NCBI GenBank assembly: GCA_002083825.1
Contig: DAZV01000027.1
Location: forward strand, 1-64,000
Origin: Candidatus Sericytochromatia bacterium S15B-MN24 CBMW_12
Lineage (GTDB): Bacteria > Cyanobacteriota > Sericytochromatia > S15B-MN24 > UBA4093
Length of the DNA stretch: 64,000 nucleotides
Reading direction: 5' to 3'
In this document: in pieces, positions 1 to 7,589 of the stretch
Numbering within the stretch: position 1 is the first letter of the stretch
Layout: each line of letters starts with the position of its first letter
Translations under genes and position numbers: made by a program
The notes under the pieces: generated by a model
Databases searched by the model: none
What the model saw: the letters and a program-made list of their open reading frames with translations, nothing else
Told to the model about the DNA's origin: nothing

Positions 1-58
1 GCTTCGGAATCGGTGTTCGACTTGCTCCGGAATCACCGTTCGGCTTGGCCCGGAATAC

Positions 59-157
59 TCACAGGGTGTGATAAATGAAGTAGTGATGGTGCGTGTCGCT
101 TGCTTTGAAGCCCTTCTTCTTGAGTGAGGCTTCGATCAATGATTTCGGCCTAGGCAT
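59..157 (-). pseudogene. HicA-like toxin remnant (32 codons)
   Basis: A 32-codon frame starts with MPRPKSLIEASLKKKGF and continues with an HHHYFIYH stretch before a stop. The start resembles small HicA/YcfA-type toxins, whose N-terminus reads PxxxLixxLkkkGF followed by a His-rich strand. Family members are about 60-90 residues and continue with a GKKT...SHG strand that is missing here, so this looks like a 3'-truncated remnant. The ATG overlaps the stop of the upstream 347-aa gene by 8 nt, as in toxin-antitoxin operons. The identification rests on a short match and is tentative. Nothing recognisable lies in bases 1-58. Confidence 0.4.
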
Positions 158-1193
158 GCGTGACCTCTTTGAGCCGGCGCCGTAACTCCAGGCGGGCATG
201 CTGCGCGGCGGGTGTCAGATGGTCGGGGTTTTCCTGTGCGTACTCATCCCAGAGCATGAAGAGCTGATCAGCGAGTTCATCCGCGAGCTGCTCTCGAGTT
301 TGCGCGTACACGAACAAGTCGAGGGTCTCGTCACGAAGCTCGTAGTACTGGCTGGAGTCCTCGTCCAGTTCGGGGGTTAGCGCCAAGGGTTCGATGAATT
401 CCAGCACCCGTTCTCCCTGCTCGATGCGTTCGAAGGACATGGGGGAGAGGTCTACCGCCTCGATGCGCGTCACGTCCGTGAGGCGTATCGGATTTCCCTC
501 TTCGTCCAGGAGGAACTTTCCGGTGACTTGGATTGGTTCCCTTCGGCTCTCGATAATGGTGTCTTCGATCTCAGGTCGATAAACGCACTCGATCAGTCGA
601 CCGGTGGGAGTGTAGCGAATTTGGACCTTGTTTTGATCGAAGTCGATACCGATCAATTCACCTGTCACCGTCATCACGGCATCACGAGGTTCTTCTTCGG
701 TGAACCATCGCTCGATGATCCGGGCGCACTTGGTGTCTACCCGAACTTCCTTGCCATTTTCGACTGAGAACCCGACTCCCCAGCGTTCGCCTGGTTTGGG
801 TAGGAACTTCACGAATTCGCGCAATGCCCGATTTCGATAGGCCGAGTCGGGTACCACGTCCATGACGGCCTCATGGAGCCCCGCGGAAACGGCCTCCATG
901 AAGGCAAATAGTTTGTCGAGCAGGTGTAAATCGTCTTGGAGTTTGATCGGGAGGGCATAGCTTCCCGATCGGGGGAGTTCGCAGCGGAGTTCATACCGTT
1001 GACGCATTTCCTCGGTAGGCTTGAACCGTTGCCGAATGGGTTGCTTCAGGCTTGAGGCTGCCAGCAAGAAGGTCGTCTGCCGCATCCCGCTGAGGACGCG
1101 GATCAGGATCTCCGCGGGAACGGTATTTTCGTCCGTTTCCGCGCCGGTGATTCGAATCAGTGCTTCTTTATCAGGATAAAGACCGAGTTGCAT
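150..1193 (-). CDS. Hypothetical protein, 347 aa
   Basis: I do not recognise the family. The protein is soluble, acidic near its C-terminus (WDEYAQENPDHL) and has no signal peptide or membrane segment. The middle part, around residues 190-270, reads like small beta-barrel strands (VTGELIGIDFDQNKVQIRY; ITVTGKF-type repeats). I chose the ATG at 1193 because GGAGGG lies 5 nt upstream. A longer GTG-started form to 1232 is possible, but a TATAAT hexamer (1212-1217, minus strand) lies inside that extension and suits a promoter for the shorter gene. The stop overlaps the ATG of the HicA-like remnant, suggesting the two once formed an operon. Confidence 0.7.
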   Translation of the reverse strand: MQLGLYPDKEALIRITGAETDENTVPAEILIRVLSGMRQTTFLLAASSLKQPIRQRFKPTEEMRQRYELRCELPRSGSYALPIKLQDDLHLLDKLFAFMEAVSAGLHEAVMDVVPDSAYRNRALREFVKFLPKPGERWGVGFSVENGKEVRVDTKCARIIERWFTEEEPRDAVMTVTGELIGIDFDQNKVQIRYTPTGRLIECVYRPEIEDTIIESRREPIQVTGKFLLDEEGNPIRLTDVTRIEAVDLSPMSFERIEQGERVLEFIEPLALTPELDEDSSQYYELRDETLDLFVYAQTREQLADELADQLFMLWDEYAQENPDHLTPAAQHARLELRRRLKEVTHA

Positions 1194-1449
1194 GAGGTCC
1201 CTCCAGATCTCATTATACCCGCAATACTCCACGTTTCCCGTGCCTTGTTATCCGGATCGGCCTCCTACGTCTCTTCAGCCCAGCAGATGGACAATACCTT
1301 TCGCTACGGGGAAGTTGCCGCAGCGAGTATTTCATGAATCGACCCTAGCAGGGTGCTGAAAAAGTGCGAGCTGGCGGCCTACGTGATCTTCACATTGCCT
1401 CCAGCCGGATCAGGTTGAGCGCTTCGCTAGACGCGCAGCGTCTCGGCCG

Positions 1450-1552
1450 CCATGGCCCAGTCCACCGCTTGCGGATGCCCTCGGCGAAGGCCGTTTCGGT
1501 CTGGTAACCCTGGGCGGTGATGTTCGAGAGCGAGTGGCGGATAGCTCCTTCC
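1450..1552 (-). pseudogene. Duplicated 3' end of the epimerase gene
   Basis: About 100 bases are nearly identical to positions 2071-2186, the C-terminal coding end of the sugar epimerase downstream. The fragment encodes the same IRHSLSNI...GYQ-ETAFAEGIRK block, but an internal deletion and a lost base break the frame. It is in the same orientation as the intact gene, so the pair forms a direct repeat flanking the decayed ATPase. This looks like a scar of duplication or insertion. No start or promoter is associated with it. Confidence 0.7.
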
Positions 1553-1571
1553 CACCGAGAAGGATATCTGG

Positions 1572-1604
1572 TTATGTGGTTTGAGATTATGCTAAACCAC
1601 ATAA
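1572..1604. repeat. Perfect 11-bp inverted repeat
   Basis: TTATGTGGTTT at 1572-1582 is followed by an 11-base spacer and its exact reverse complement AAACCACATAA at 1594-1604. The arms are AT-rich within GC-rich surroundings. The element sits exactly between the duplicated epimerase end and the ATPase remnant. It could be an operator that once controlled the ATPase gene, or a transposon-end type element. No poly-T follows, so a terminator is less likely. Confidence 0.6.
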
Positions 1605-1635
1605 TGATTGGCGGTGCTACAAGTCCGCCAAGCCG

Positions 1636-1978
1636 GTGCCGCTCCTTCCCTTCAAGGCGGGCGACTTCGCGAGCTTCATCCGCAGCCGGTTCGCCGCGAC
1701 GGAAAAGACCATCTCCGATGGCGTCTCTCTCACCCCGCCAGCGAGCCCTACTCCTGGCGCTCGCGACCTCCGCGGGACCGGTCCTTTCGGAGAGCTTTCG
1801 CAAGGAGCATCAGCTCGGATCCGCGGCAACCGTCCAGACGGCCACTAATCGCTTGAAAGAGCGAGAGATTATCGAGCCACGTTTCGGTGGGGGGTATTCG
1901 ATTCCCGATGTCTTCCTGAAGGCCTGGATTGGCCGAGCCTTGCTCGGGAAAAACCCTCCTGGCCGCGAATCCTACTAG
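1636..1978 (+). pseudogene. AAA+ ATPase (COG1672-like) C-terminal remnant
   Basis: Two frames carry pieces of one protein. From 1636 one frame reads PLLPFKAGDFASFIRSRF followed by an ATEKTISDG block, resembling the stretch after the ATPase core in prokaryotic AAA+ ATPases of the COG1672 type. From about 1718 another frame reads SLSPRQRALLLALA, then a QTATNRLKEREIIE helix and GGGYSIPDVFLKAW, which matches the winged-helix domain that ends such proteins. The Walker motifs are absent, so only roughly the last quarter survives, with a frameshift or deletion between the pieces. It is flanked by an inverted repeat and a duplicated epimerase end. Confidence 0.6.
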
Positions 1979-2048
1979 ACCAAAGCTCGACGGCGTTCTT
2001 TCGCGGCTGACGAAAAAGCCGCCGGCGCTTACGAAGCAGCCGCCAGCG

Positions 2049-3047
2049 CTAGACCTTCGAAGCCATGGAGGCCGTGGCCCAGTCCACCGTCTTGCGGATG
2101 CCCTCGGCGAAGGCCGTTTCGGGCTGGTAGCCCAGGGCTGCGGTGATGGCGGCGATGTTAGAGAGCGAGTGGCGGATATCTCCGTTCCGCTCCGGCCCGA
2201 ACCCAGGCTCCCCGCCCACGCCCACGCCCAGGGCCTGGGCGATCGCCCCGTAGGCCTTCAGCACCGTGGTCTCCACCCCCGTCCCCACGTTGAACACCCG
2301 ATATCCCTCCCCCTTGACGGGCGAGCTTCCCTTTATTTCCCCGCTCCCAGGTTCCTTGGTTGCGAGATCAAGGGTGAGCGCCCGCATATTCGCCTGCGCC
2401 ACGTCTCCTGCGTAGACGAAATCCCGGGTCTGCCCTCCGTCCCCGAAGATCGTCGGCCGCCGTCCCTCTCTCAACGCGTCGATGAAGAGCGACAAGACGC
2501 CCGAGTACGGGCTCTTGGGGTCCTGACGGGGCCCGAAGATGTTGAAGTACCGCAGGCTCACCGTCTCCAGCCCGTAGAGCCGCGCGTAGACCCCCGCGTC
2601 GATCTCGTTCTGGAACTTCTGCGCCGCGTACGGCGACAGCGGCTCGAGCCGCATGCCCTCATCCAGCGGAGGCACGAGCTCCCCGTAGACCGCAGCCGAG
2701 CTCGCATGCACCACCCGCCGGACCCCATGCCGCCGCGCGGCCTCCAGCACGTTCAGGGTGCCGCGCGTGTTGATCTCGTGGCTTCCGATCGGATCCGCCA
2801 CCGAGATCGGCACCGAGACCACCGCCGCCAGGTGCAAGACGGCGTCGAAACCCTCGGATAGCGTCTCCGTCAGGGCTTCCATGTCCCGGATATCGCCCTC
2901 GATCAGCCGAACGTCCAGCCCGTCGAGATTCGACGGCTTGCCGGTCGAGAGGTTGTCGAAGGCCACGACCGCGTGGCCCTCCCCGAGCAGCCGTTCGATG
3001 GAATGAGAGCCGACGAATCCGGCTCCGCCCGTCACGAGAATGCGCAT
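2049..3047 (-). CDS. NAD-dependent nucleotide-sugar epimerase (GalE-like)
   Basis: This extended short-chain dehydrogenase probably interconverts UDP-sugars (UDP-glucose 4-epimerase type) in the cytoplasm, supplying precursors for the polysaccharide cluster. The NAD-binding TGGAGFVGS glycine motif is at the N-terminus, the catalytic Ser lies in HASSAAVYG, and YAAQK is the YxxxK pair. FGDGGQTRDFVY is the usual substrate-binding loop. A non-family insertion (KEPGSGEIKGSSPVKGEG) lies near residue 250. The start at 3047 is preferred to an upstream ATG at 3062 because GGAGGGAGG lies just before it; length is 332 aa. Its last 100 bases are duplicated at 1450-1552. Exact substrate is not determinable from sequence. 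Confidence 0.88.
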   Translation of the reverse strand: MRILVTGGAGFVGSHSIERLLGEGHAVVAFDNLSTGKPSNLDGLDVRLIEGDIRDMEALTETLSEGFDAVLHLAAVVSVPISVADPIGSHEINTRGTLNVLEAARRHGVRRVVHASSAAVYGELVPPLDEGMRLEPLSPYAAQKFQNEIDAGVYARLYGLETVSLRYFNIFGPRQDPKSPYSGVLSLFIDALREGRRPTIFGDGGQTRDFVYAGDVAQANMRALTLDLATKEPGSGEIKGSSPVKGEGYRVFNVGTGVETTVLKAYGAIAQALGVGVGGEPGFGPERNGDIRHSLSNIAAITAALGYQPETAFAEGIRKTVDWATASMASKV

Positions 3048-3299
3048 GGACCCTCCCTCCATTTTTCGAGTCGCGTTCCATTATACGCTCATATCGAGCA
3101 ACGAGCTCCCGTCAGATCGGATCCCCTTCTCCCGGCAACTCTTGGCGTCCGCGGAACCGGCGCGGAGTACTGCCTCCCCCGTTCCTTCGTCAAGCTCCCT
3201 CGGTCCTTGGGCATGATATGCTTGGGTGATCGGGAGTGAGCCCGGAAGGCATGCGGGGTTCCCTGCTGCCATCGAGACGCAAGAGGGGGTGGCGGGTCT

Positions 3300-3896
3300 A
3301 TGAGCGCGGCTGTCATTCCGAGTTTTACTGAACGTCATATTCTTCCTCCATTTGCGAGCGGGCCGACCGCTCTGCAACCACGGTCGCCGTATGTGGTTTC
3401 CACCGAGGACTTTATCAAGCGATTCTCTTTCTCGAACGATCGCGTCGCGATCTTGAAAGGCCTTCTCGATTATCGGCGAGCCCTGCATGAGGCTGGGTTC
3501 GTGAGGGGGTTCCAGTGGTTGGCGGGAAGCTTCGTCGAGGATATTCTCCGGATCGAGGAGCGTGAGCCACGCGACATCGATGTGGTCACGGTCTTTTTGC
3601 CGCCGTCTCGATACGCGTCTCCGGAGGCCAAACGGGGGATACTCGAGCTTTTCTCTGCGACGGTAAACAAACCCAAGTACCGATGTGACACGTATCCGAT
3701 CGATCTGAGCATTGCGAGAGAGGGCGACTTGCCATCTCTGACGAGTCTACTCGCTCAGGCGAACTACTGGCTGGGGCTCTTCTCTCACCGACGCAACTCG
3801 GAGTGGAAAGGGATCGTTCAGGTCAACTTGGGAACGGTCGAGACGGATGAGACTGCCTTGAACTACCTACAGGAGGTTGGGCAGCATGGTCATTAG
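3300..3896 (+). CDS. Nucleotidyltransferase-fold protein, module copy 1 (DUF6932-like)
   Basis: 198 aa. Residues around 75-100 read WLAGSFVEDI...REPRDIDVVTVF, matching the polymerase-beta nucleotidyltransferase pattern of G-S followed about 15 residues later by D-x-D. A further Asp in the CDTY strand could complete the metal triad. The C-terminal motif FSHRR..EWKG(I)VQVNL is shared with the second copy at 38236-38811. The architecture resembles the DUF6932 family of small MNT-like proteins, named from memory only. A GAGGGGGTGG sequence precedes the ATG. The next gene overlaps by 11 nt, indicating translational coupling. The likely role is transfer of a nucleotide to an unknown target, perhaps as a toxin or antitoxin; this is inference. 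Confidence 0.75.
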   Translation: MSAAVIPSFTERHILPPFASGPTALQPRSPYVVSTEDFIKRFSFSNDRVAILKGLLDYRRALHEAGFVRGFQWLAGSFVEDILRIEEREPRDIDVVTVFLPPSRYASPEAKRGILELFSATVNKPKYRCDTYPIDLSIAREGDLPSLTSLLAQANYWLGLFSHRRNSEWKGIVQVNLGTVETDETALNYLQEVGQHGH

Positions 3897-4842
3897 AGCT
3901 CGCAGAGACTTCCTGCTCACCGAAATCGCCGCTGTTGAGGAGTTGATTCGTGGCGTCGTCCCCCATGACGTCTTCGGGAAGATGAGCATGGAAGAGCGTC
4001 TCGTGGAGCTTCAGAGCGAACTGAGGGCTCTGGGCGATGCCGTGGAGGAACCCGCAGCGGAGGGGCTCGCCCTGCTATTCGAAGGCGAGCCGGTGGTCGG
4101 CAATTCCGCGATCGAAGCGGAATTCAGTGCCAAGGCGATCACGCAGATTCAAGAGGTTGCCGCTCGGCTCAACGCACGTCGCGAGGGTCGGGAACTGGCG
4201 ATGGCGGGCCCGATTCCCCTCAGACGAGAATCCAAGTTGTACATCACGGGGTTAAAGGCAGGCTCGTTCGGTTTTCAACTGGACGAGGCCCCTGGGCAGT
4301 CCAAAGACGGAGGCCGTTCGATCAGGCCGGTGCTACAGGATATCGCAGACCTCATCGTCTCGGCGAGCGAGAGCGATGAGGCGCTGGATGAGGCGATGCC
4401 CGCTCTCGACCAGCGAACGTTGAGCAGTCTGAAGGATTTCTTTGAGCATGTCGGGGGCAGCAATGCGTCTCTGCATGTCGTCAGCGGTACGCTGGATCGA
4501 AGTATCCCCAACGAAGATTTGAGGCGCGCAGCTCAGCGAGTCTCTCGGGTACATATCACGGATGAGCGGGTGCTGGAGTTAAAGGGCAAGTTGCTCGGGG
4601 TATTGCCGGAGTCCCGGCAATTCGAGTTCGTCAGGACGGATAACGAGCAGACGATCAAGGGTCGGATTTCGCCCGAGATTTCCCGATTGGCCTTGCTGGG
4701 AATCGCCGAGAGCTTGGCATACAGGCATTGCGTGGCCAAGATCCGTCAAACGAGTCTGTTGAGAGGCGAGCAACAGGCGAAGTTGAAATACGAGTTGCTC
4801 GGCCTCGTCTTGGATTCGGAGATTTATGGGGGGGGGCGTTAG
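3886..4842 (+). CDS. Partner of nucleotidyltransferase module, copy 1 (unknown function)
   Basis: 318 aa, no recognised family. A helical N-terminal third is followed by a mixed region with the block LLFEGEPVVG...MAGPIPLRRESKL and GSFGFQLDE, then a C-terminal block LLGVLPESRQFEF...IKGRISPEI. All three blocks recur in the 306-aa protein at 37319-38239, so the two are paralogues. The ATG at 3886 is chosen because AGGAGG lies 9 nt upstream (3871-3876), inside the preceding gene. The genes overlap by 11 nt. No signal peptide or membrane segment is visible, so both act in the cytoplasm. Being always paired with the nucleotidyltransferase-like protein suggests a direct partner, substrate or antidote. 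Confidence 0.75.
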   Translation: MVIRARRDFLLTEIAAVEELIRGVVPHDVFGKMSMEERLVELQSELRALGDAVEEPAAEGLALLFEGEPVVGNSAIEAEFSAKAITQIQEVAARLNARREGRELAMAGPIPLRRESKLYITGLKAGSFGFQLDEAPGQSKDGGRSIRPVLQDIADLIVSASESDEALDEAMPALDQRTLSSLKDFFEHVGGSNASLHVVSGTLDRSIPNEDLRRAAQRVSRVHITDERVLELKGKLLGVLPESRQFEFVRTDNEQTIKGRISPEISRLALLGIAESLAYRHCVAKIRQTSLLRGEQQAKLKYELLGLVLDSEIYGGGR

Positions 4843-4852
4843 CTCCCCCCCC
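4828..4852. terminator. G9/C8 hairpin between convergent genes
   Basis: A run of nine G is separated by a short loop containing CGTTAGCT from a run of eight C, spanning the end of the module gene and the gap before the convergently oriented sugar kinase gene. It can fold in either direction and could terminate both transcripts. The following T-tract is weak (GTTCCTTT). Confidence 0.45.
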
Positions 4853-4858
4853 GTTCCT

Positions 4859-5806
4859 TTAGACCAGTGCCGGCTGGAAGATCGTCGTCTCCGGTAGCTT
4901 CTCGAAGCCGCTCATCTTGCGCAGGACCTTGTAGCGCATCATCACCTCGTCGTGGGTGAGGCTGCGCAGGCGATCGCACGAGAACTTCTCGATGTTGTAG
5001 GACGCCATGACCGAGCCGATGGTGATCGCCCGCCGGAAGTTGTCGTCGGAGAGGTCGTCGGTGTAGGCGAGGTAGCCGAGGAATCCGCCCGCGAAGGAGT
5101 CGCCGGCGCCCGTGGGGTCGTTGACGTCCTCGAGGGGGTAGCTGGTGGAGATGAAGATGTGGCCGTTCTGCTGGACCAGGAACGCGCCGTGCTCGCCCTT
5201 CTTGATGATGACGGCCTTGGGGCCGAGGTCGAGGACGCGCTTGGCGGCGGTCAGGAGGTTGGTGGTCTCGCAGAGCTGACGGGCTTCGCCCTCGTTGAGG
5301 AGGACGATGTCGACCCGCTTGAGGACCTCGATGAGCTCCTTGCGCTTGCTGGTGATCCAGAAGTTCATGGTGTCGCAGACGGTGAGGCGGGGCTGCTCCA
5401 TCTGGTCGAGCACGAAGAGCTGCAGTTCCGGGTCGATGTTGCCCAGGAAGAGAAACTCGGAGTTGCGGTTGGTCTCGGGGAGAATGGGCTTGAAGTCGGC
5501 GAAGACGTTGAGGTCGGTGAGCAGGGTGTGGGCCTGGTTCATGTCCTGCTCGTAGTAGCCCTTCCAGCGGAAGGTCTTGCCTTCGGCGCGCTGGAGGCCT
5601 TCGACGTTGATGCGGCGATCGCGGAACAACTCGATGTGTTCTTCCGGGAAGTCGGTGCCGACGACGCCGACCATGCTGACCGGGCAGAAGAAACTGGCGG
5701 ACATGGAGGCGTGGGTGGCCGAGCCGCCGAGCGCATCGTTGACTTCGCCAAAGGGCGTGCGCACGGAGTCGAGTGCGACGGACCCTACGATCGTGAGTTT
5801 GCTCAT
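4859..5806 (-). CDS. PfkB-family sugar kinase
   Basis: A ribokinase/PfkB-type carbohydrate or nucleoside kinase that phosphorylates a small substrate with ATP in the cytoplasm. The signature DPTGAGDSFAGGF near residue 250 holds the catalytic Asp and anion hole. The N-terminal GGSATHAS stretch is the family's substrate-binding glycine region. The protein is about 315 aa, usual for the family. Two adjacent ATGs (5809 and 5806) follow GAGGGG; I chose 5806 for better spacing. A good promoter lies just upstream (5857-5885). It is convergent with the nucleotidyltransferase module. Substrate cannot be assigned; adenosine, ribose and fructose are all possible for this branch. Confidence 0.88.
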   Translation of the reverse strand: MSKLTIVGSVALDSVRTPFGEVNDALGGSATHASMSASFFCPVSMVGVVGTDFPEEHIELFRDRRINVEGLQRAEGKTFRWKGYYEQDMNQAHTLLTDLNVFADFKPILPETNRNSEFLFLGNIDPELQLFVLDQMEQPRLTVCDTMNFWITSKRKELIEVLKRVDIVLLNEGEARQLCETTNLLTAAKRVLDLGPKAVIIKKGEHGAFLVQQNGHIFISTSYPLEDVNDPTGAGDSFAGGFLGYLAYTDDLSDDNFRRAITIGSVMASYNIEKFSCDRLRSLTHDEVMMRYKVLRKMSGFEKLPETTIFQPALV

Positions 5807-5856
5807 CATTCCCCTCGGTAGTCTAGGCAAAAGGCCCTCTTCAGGCAAACAGGACC

Positions 5857-5885
5857 ATTATAGCAAGGAGTTGCCAGGGATCCAA
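5857..5885 (-). promoter_or_regulatory. Sigma-70-type promoter of the PfkB gene
   Basis: On the minus strand TTGGAT (5880-5885) is separated by 17 bases from a perfect TATAAT (5857-5862). The -10 element lies about 50 bases upstream of the kinase start. Confidence 0.65.
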
Positions 5886-5939
5886 ACTTTTTACTCGCTG
5901 AGAATGTGCGGCCAGGTAGTATCCGCTAAGACTATCGGT

Positions 5940-6160
5940 AATCTTGCTTGCTCGCACCTGTTGAGCTGCGGCGGGTCATCCGTTATAGCCATTGAAAGGG
6001 CTGAGTAGGTACGGGCGAACGAAAGTAACGGCGCCGGCACGGTTGCATTTACCCGTGAGGCAACACGGCGGAAAAAGTAGTTGACGTCATTCAGACGGCG
6101 AGGTTTGACCCCAAAACCCGAGGTAGGAGCCCTGTGCGGGGGCGCGGGGTAACCCGCATC
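5940..6160. other. Non-coding, possibly structured stretch
   Basis: No credible gene lies between the sugar kinase promoter and the wecC stop. The stretch contains several local inverted repeats, including GTTGC...GCAAC around 6043-6067 and a perfect GCGGG-GTAA-CCCGC hairpin with a GNRA-type loop at 6144-6157. The latter lies just downstream of wecC and may help end that transcript. It does not match any riboswitch or RNA family I can recall. It may be an unclassified structured RNA or simply the 3' region of the polysaccharide operon. Confidence 0.25.
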
Positions 6161-6172
6161 CCTGCCACGACC

Positions 6173-7486
6173 CTAGGTATCGGCGACCATGTCGCGGCTC
6201 TGGGCCACCTTGGACTCTGGCAGCCCATTCCCAATCACGTGCGTCTGGAACCCGGCCAGAGTCCAGGCGTCGAGGCGGAGCATATTGCGGGTATCGAAGA
6301 CGACCCGACGGCGCATGAGCTTGCCGAGTTCGCTGGGATGCAGGTACTTATACTCGTTGTGGGGGGCGAGAAGAACGACCATGTCCGAGTCCTGGAAGGC
6401 CTCCTCGAGGGAGTTAAGCTCGTACTCGAAGTGGTGGACGTGGGGATCGTAGATGCTGACGGTAGATCCGGCCTTTGCCAGGTGACGCAGCACCTCGAGG
6501 GCGGGACTCTCCCGGGTGTCGTCGACGTTGCCCTTGTAGGCCACGCCAAGGATCGTCACCTTGGGATTGGAGATGCCCTTCAGGGATTCGGTGATCCACG
6601 CAACCACGTACTCAGGCATCGTGTCGTTGATTTGTCGAGCCATGCGGATGATCTTCGCGGTTTCGGGTGCCTGTTCCACGATGAACCAGGGGTCCACCGA
6701 GATGCAGTGGCCACCGACGCCGGGCCCCGGTTGGTGGAGGTTGACCCGCGGGTGAAGGTTTGCGAGGCGCACCACGTCCCACGCGTTGATCGAGAGGCCC
6801 TCGCTCAGGATGGCGAGTTCGTTGGCCAGGGCAATGTTCACGTCCCGGTAGGTGTTCTCCATGACCTTGACCATCTCGGCGGTGGTGGCATCGGTGAGGT
6901 GCATCTCAGCCGAGACGAAAGTGGCGTAGAGGTCGCGGGCCCGCTCGGCGCAGGTCGGGGTGAAGCCGCCGATGACTCGGTGGTTCTCGATCAGCTCCTT
7001 GAGGATCTTACCGGGCAGCACGCGCTCGGGGCAGTGTGCGAGGAAGAGATCCTTGCCGAGCGTGAGGCCTGTCGTCGCCAGCATGGGGGCCAAGAGGTCG
7101 CGGGTGGTGCCGGGGGGAGAGGTGGATTCAAGCACCACCAGATCCCCTGGCTTGAGCAGGGGCAGGATTGCCTTGGCGGCGGATTTCACGAAGGCCATGT
7201 CGGCGGTCTTGGTGGCGGTGATGGGGGTGGGGACCGCGATGATGTAGACGTCGGCTTCCACGGGCTCGGTGGTGGCCCGTAGACGGCCCGAGTTGATAGC
7301 AGCCTGTACGATGGTCTTGAGCCCCGGCTCCTCTATATGGATGCGGCCCTGGTTGATGGTCTCGACGACGTGTGGGTTCACGTCCACACCGTTGACCTGC
7401 AGGCCGTTGGTCGCCAAGATGCTTGCCGTGGGGAGGCCGATGTACCCGAGTCCCAGGACGCAAATCCTCGAAATAGCTTGGCTCAA
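6173..7486 (-). CDS. wecC: UDP-N-acetyl-D-mannosamine dehydrogenase
   Basis: Oxidises UDP-ManNAc twice with NAD+ to UDP-ManNAc uronic acid, a sugar donor for the surface polymer. 437 aa, normal length. The Rossmann motif GLGYIGLP is at residue 12, the TSPPGT loop near 120, CPERVLPG near 153, and the catalytic-Cys motif GPGVGGHCISVDPWF near 255; the last is diagnostic for WecC as opposed to UDP-glucose dehydrogenase. Translation starts at TTG with AAGGGGG 7 nt upstream. A TATACT hexamer (7525-7530) about 40 nt upstream may be a -10 element. It is the last gene of the polysaccharide cluster. A WecB epimerase to make UDP-ManNAc is not in this window. Confidence 0.93.
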   Translation of the reverse strand: MSQAISRICVLGLGYIGLPTASILATNGLQVNGVDVNPHVVETINQGRIHIEEPGLKTIVQAAINSGRLRATTEPVEADVYIIAVPTPITATKTADMAFVKSAAKAILPLLKPGDLVVLESTSPPGTTRDLLAPMLATTGLTLGKDLFLAHCPERVLPGKILKELIENHRVIGGFTPTCAERARDLYATFVSAEMHLTDATTAEMVKVMENTYRDVNIALANELAILSEGLSINAWDVVRLANLHPRVNLHQPGPGVGGHCISVDPWFIVEQAPETAKIIRMARQINDTMPEYVVAWITESLKGISNPKVTILGVAYKGNVDDTRESPALEVLRHLAKAGSTVSIYDPHVHHFEYELNSLEEAFQDSDMVVLLAPHNEYKYLHPSELGKLMRRRVVFDTRNMLRLDAWTLAGFQTHVIGNGLPESKVAQSRDMVADT

Positions 7487-7589
7487 ACTTTATCCCCCTT
7501 ACTGTAATTACCCTGTTGGCCTGTAGTATACCCGGGAGCGAATGATTTAAAGGTGGCGGACATCCCCGGAGCGTTCTCTATTAGTGTAT

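Noticed and set aside
1929..2861. 310-codon plus-strand frame opposite the epimerase
   Set aside because: Antisense to a clear NAD-dependent epimerase; Arg/Pro/His-rich without recognisable domains.
3139..3175. HigA fragment (RGTGAEYCLP)
   Set aside because: The match to the remnant at 33990-34015 covers only about 23 bases; kept as a remark, not annotated as a gene remnant.
5940..6160. Known riboswitch or tmRNA/RNase P gene
   Set aside because: I compared it from memory with c-di-GMP, cobalamin, ydaO, SAM, 4.5S, tmRNA and RNase P signatures and found no matching core motifs.
6134..7282. Long plus-strand frame opposite wecC
   Set aside because: Antisense artefact; the minus strand carries all diagnostic WecC motifs.
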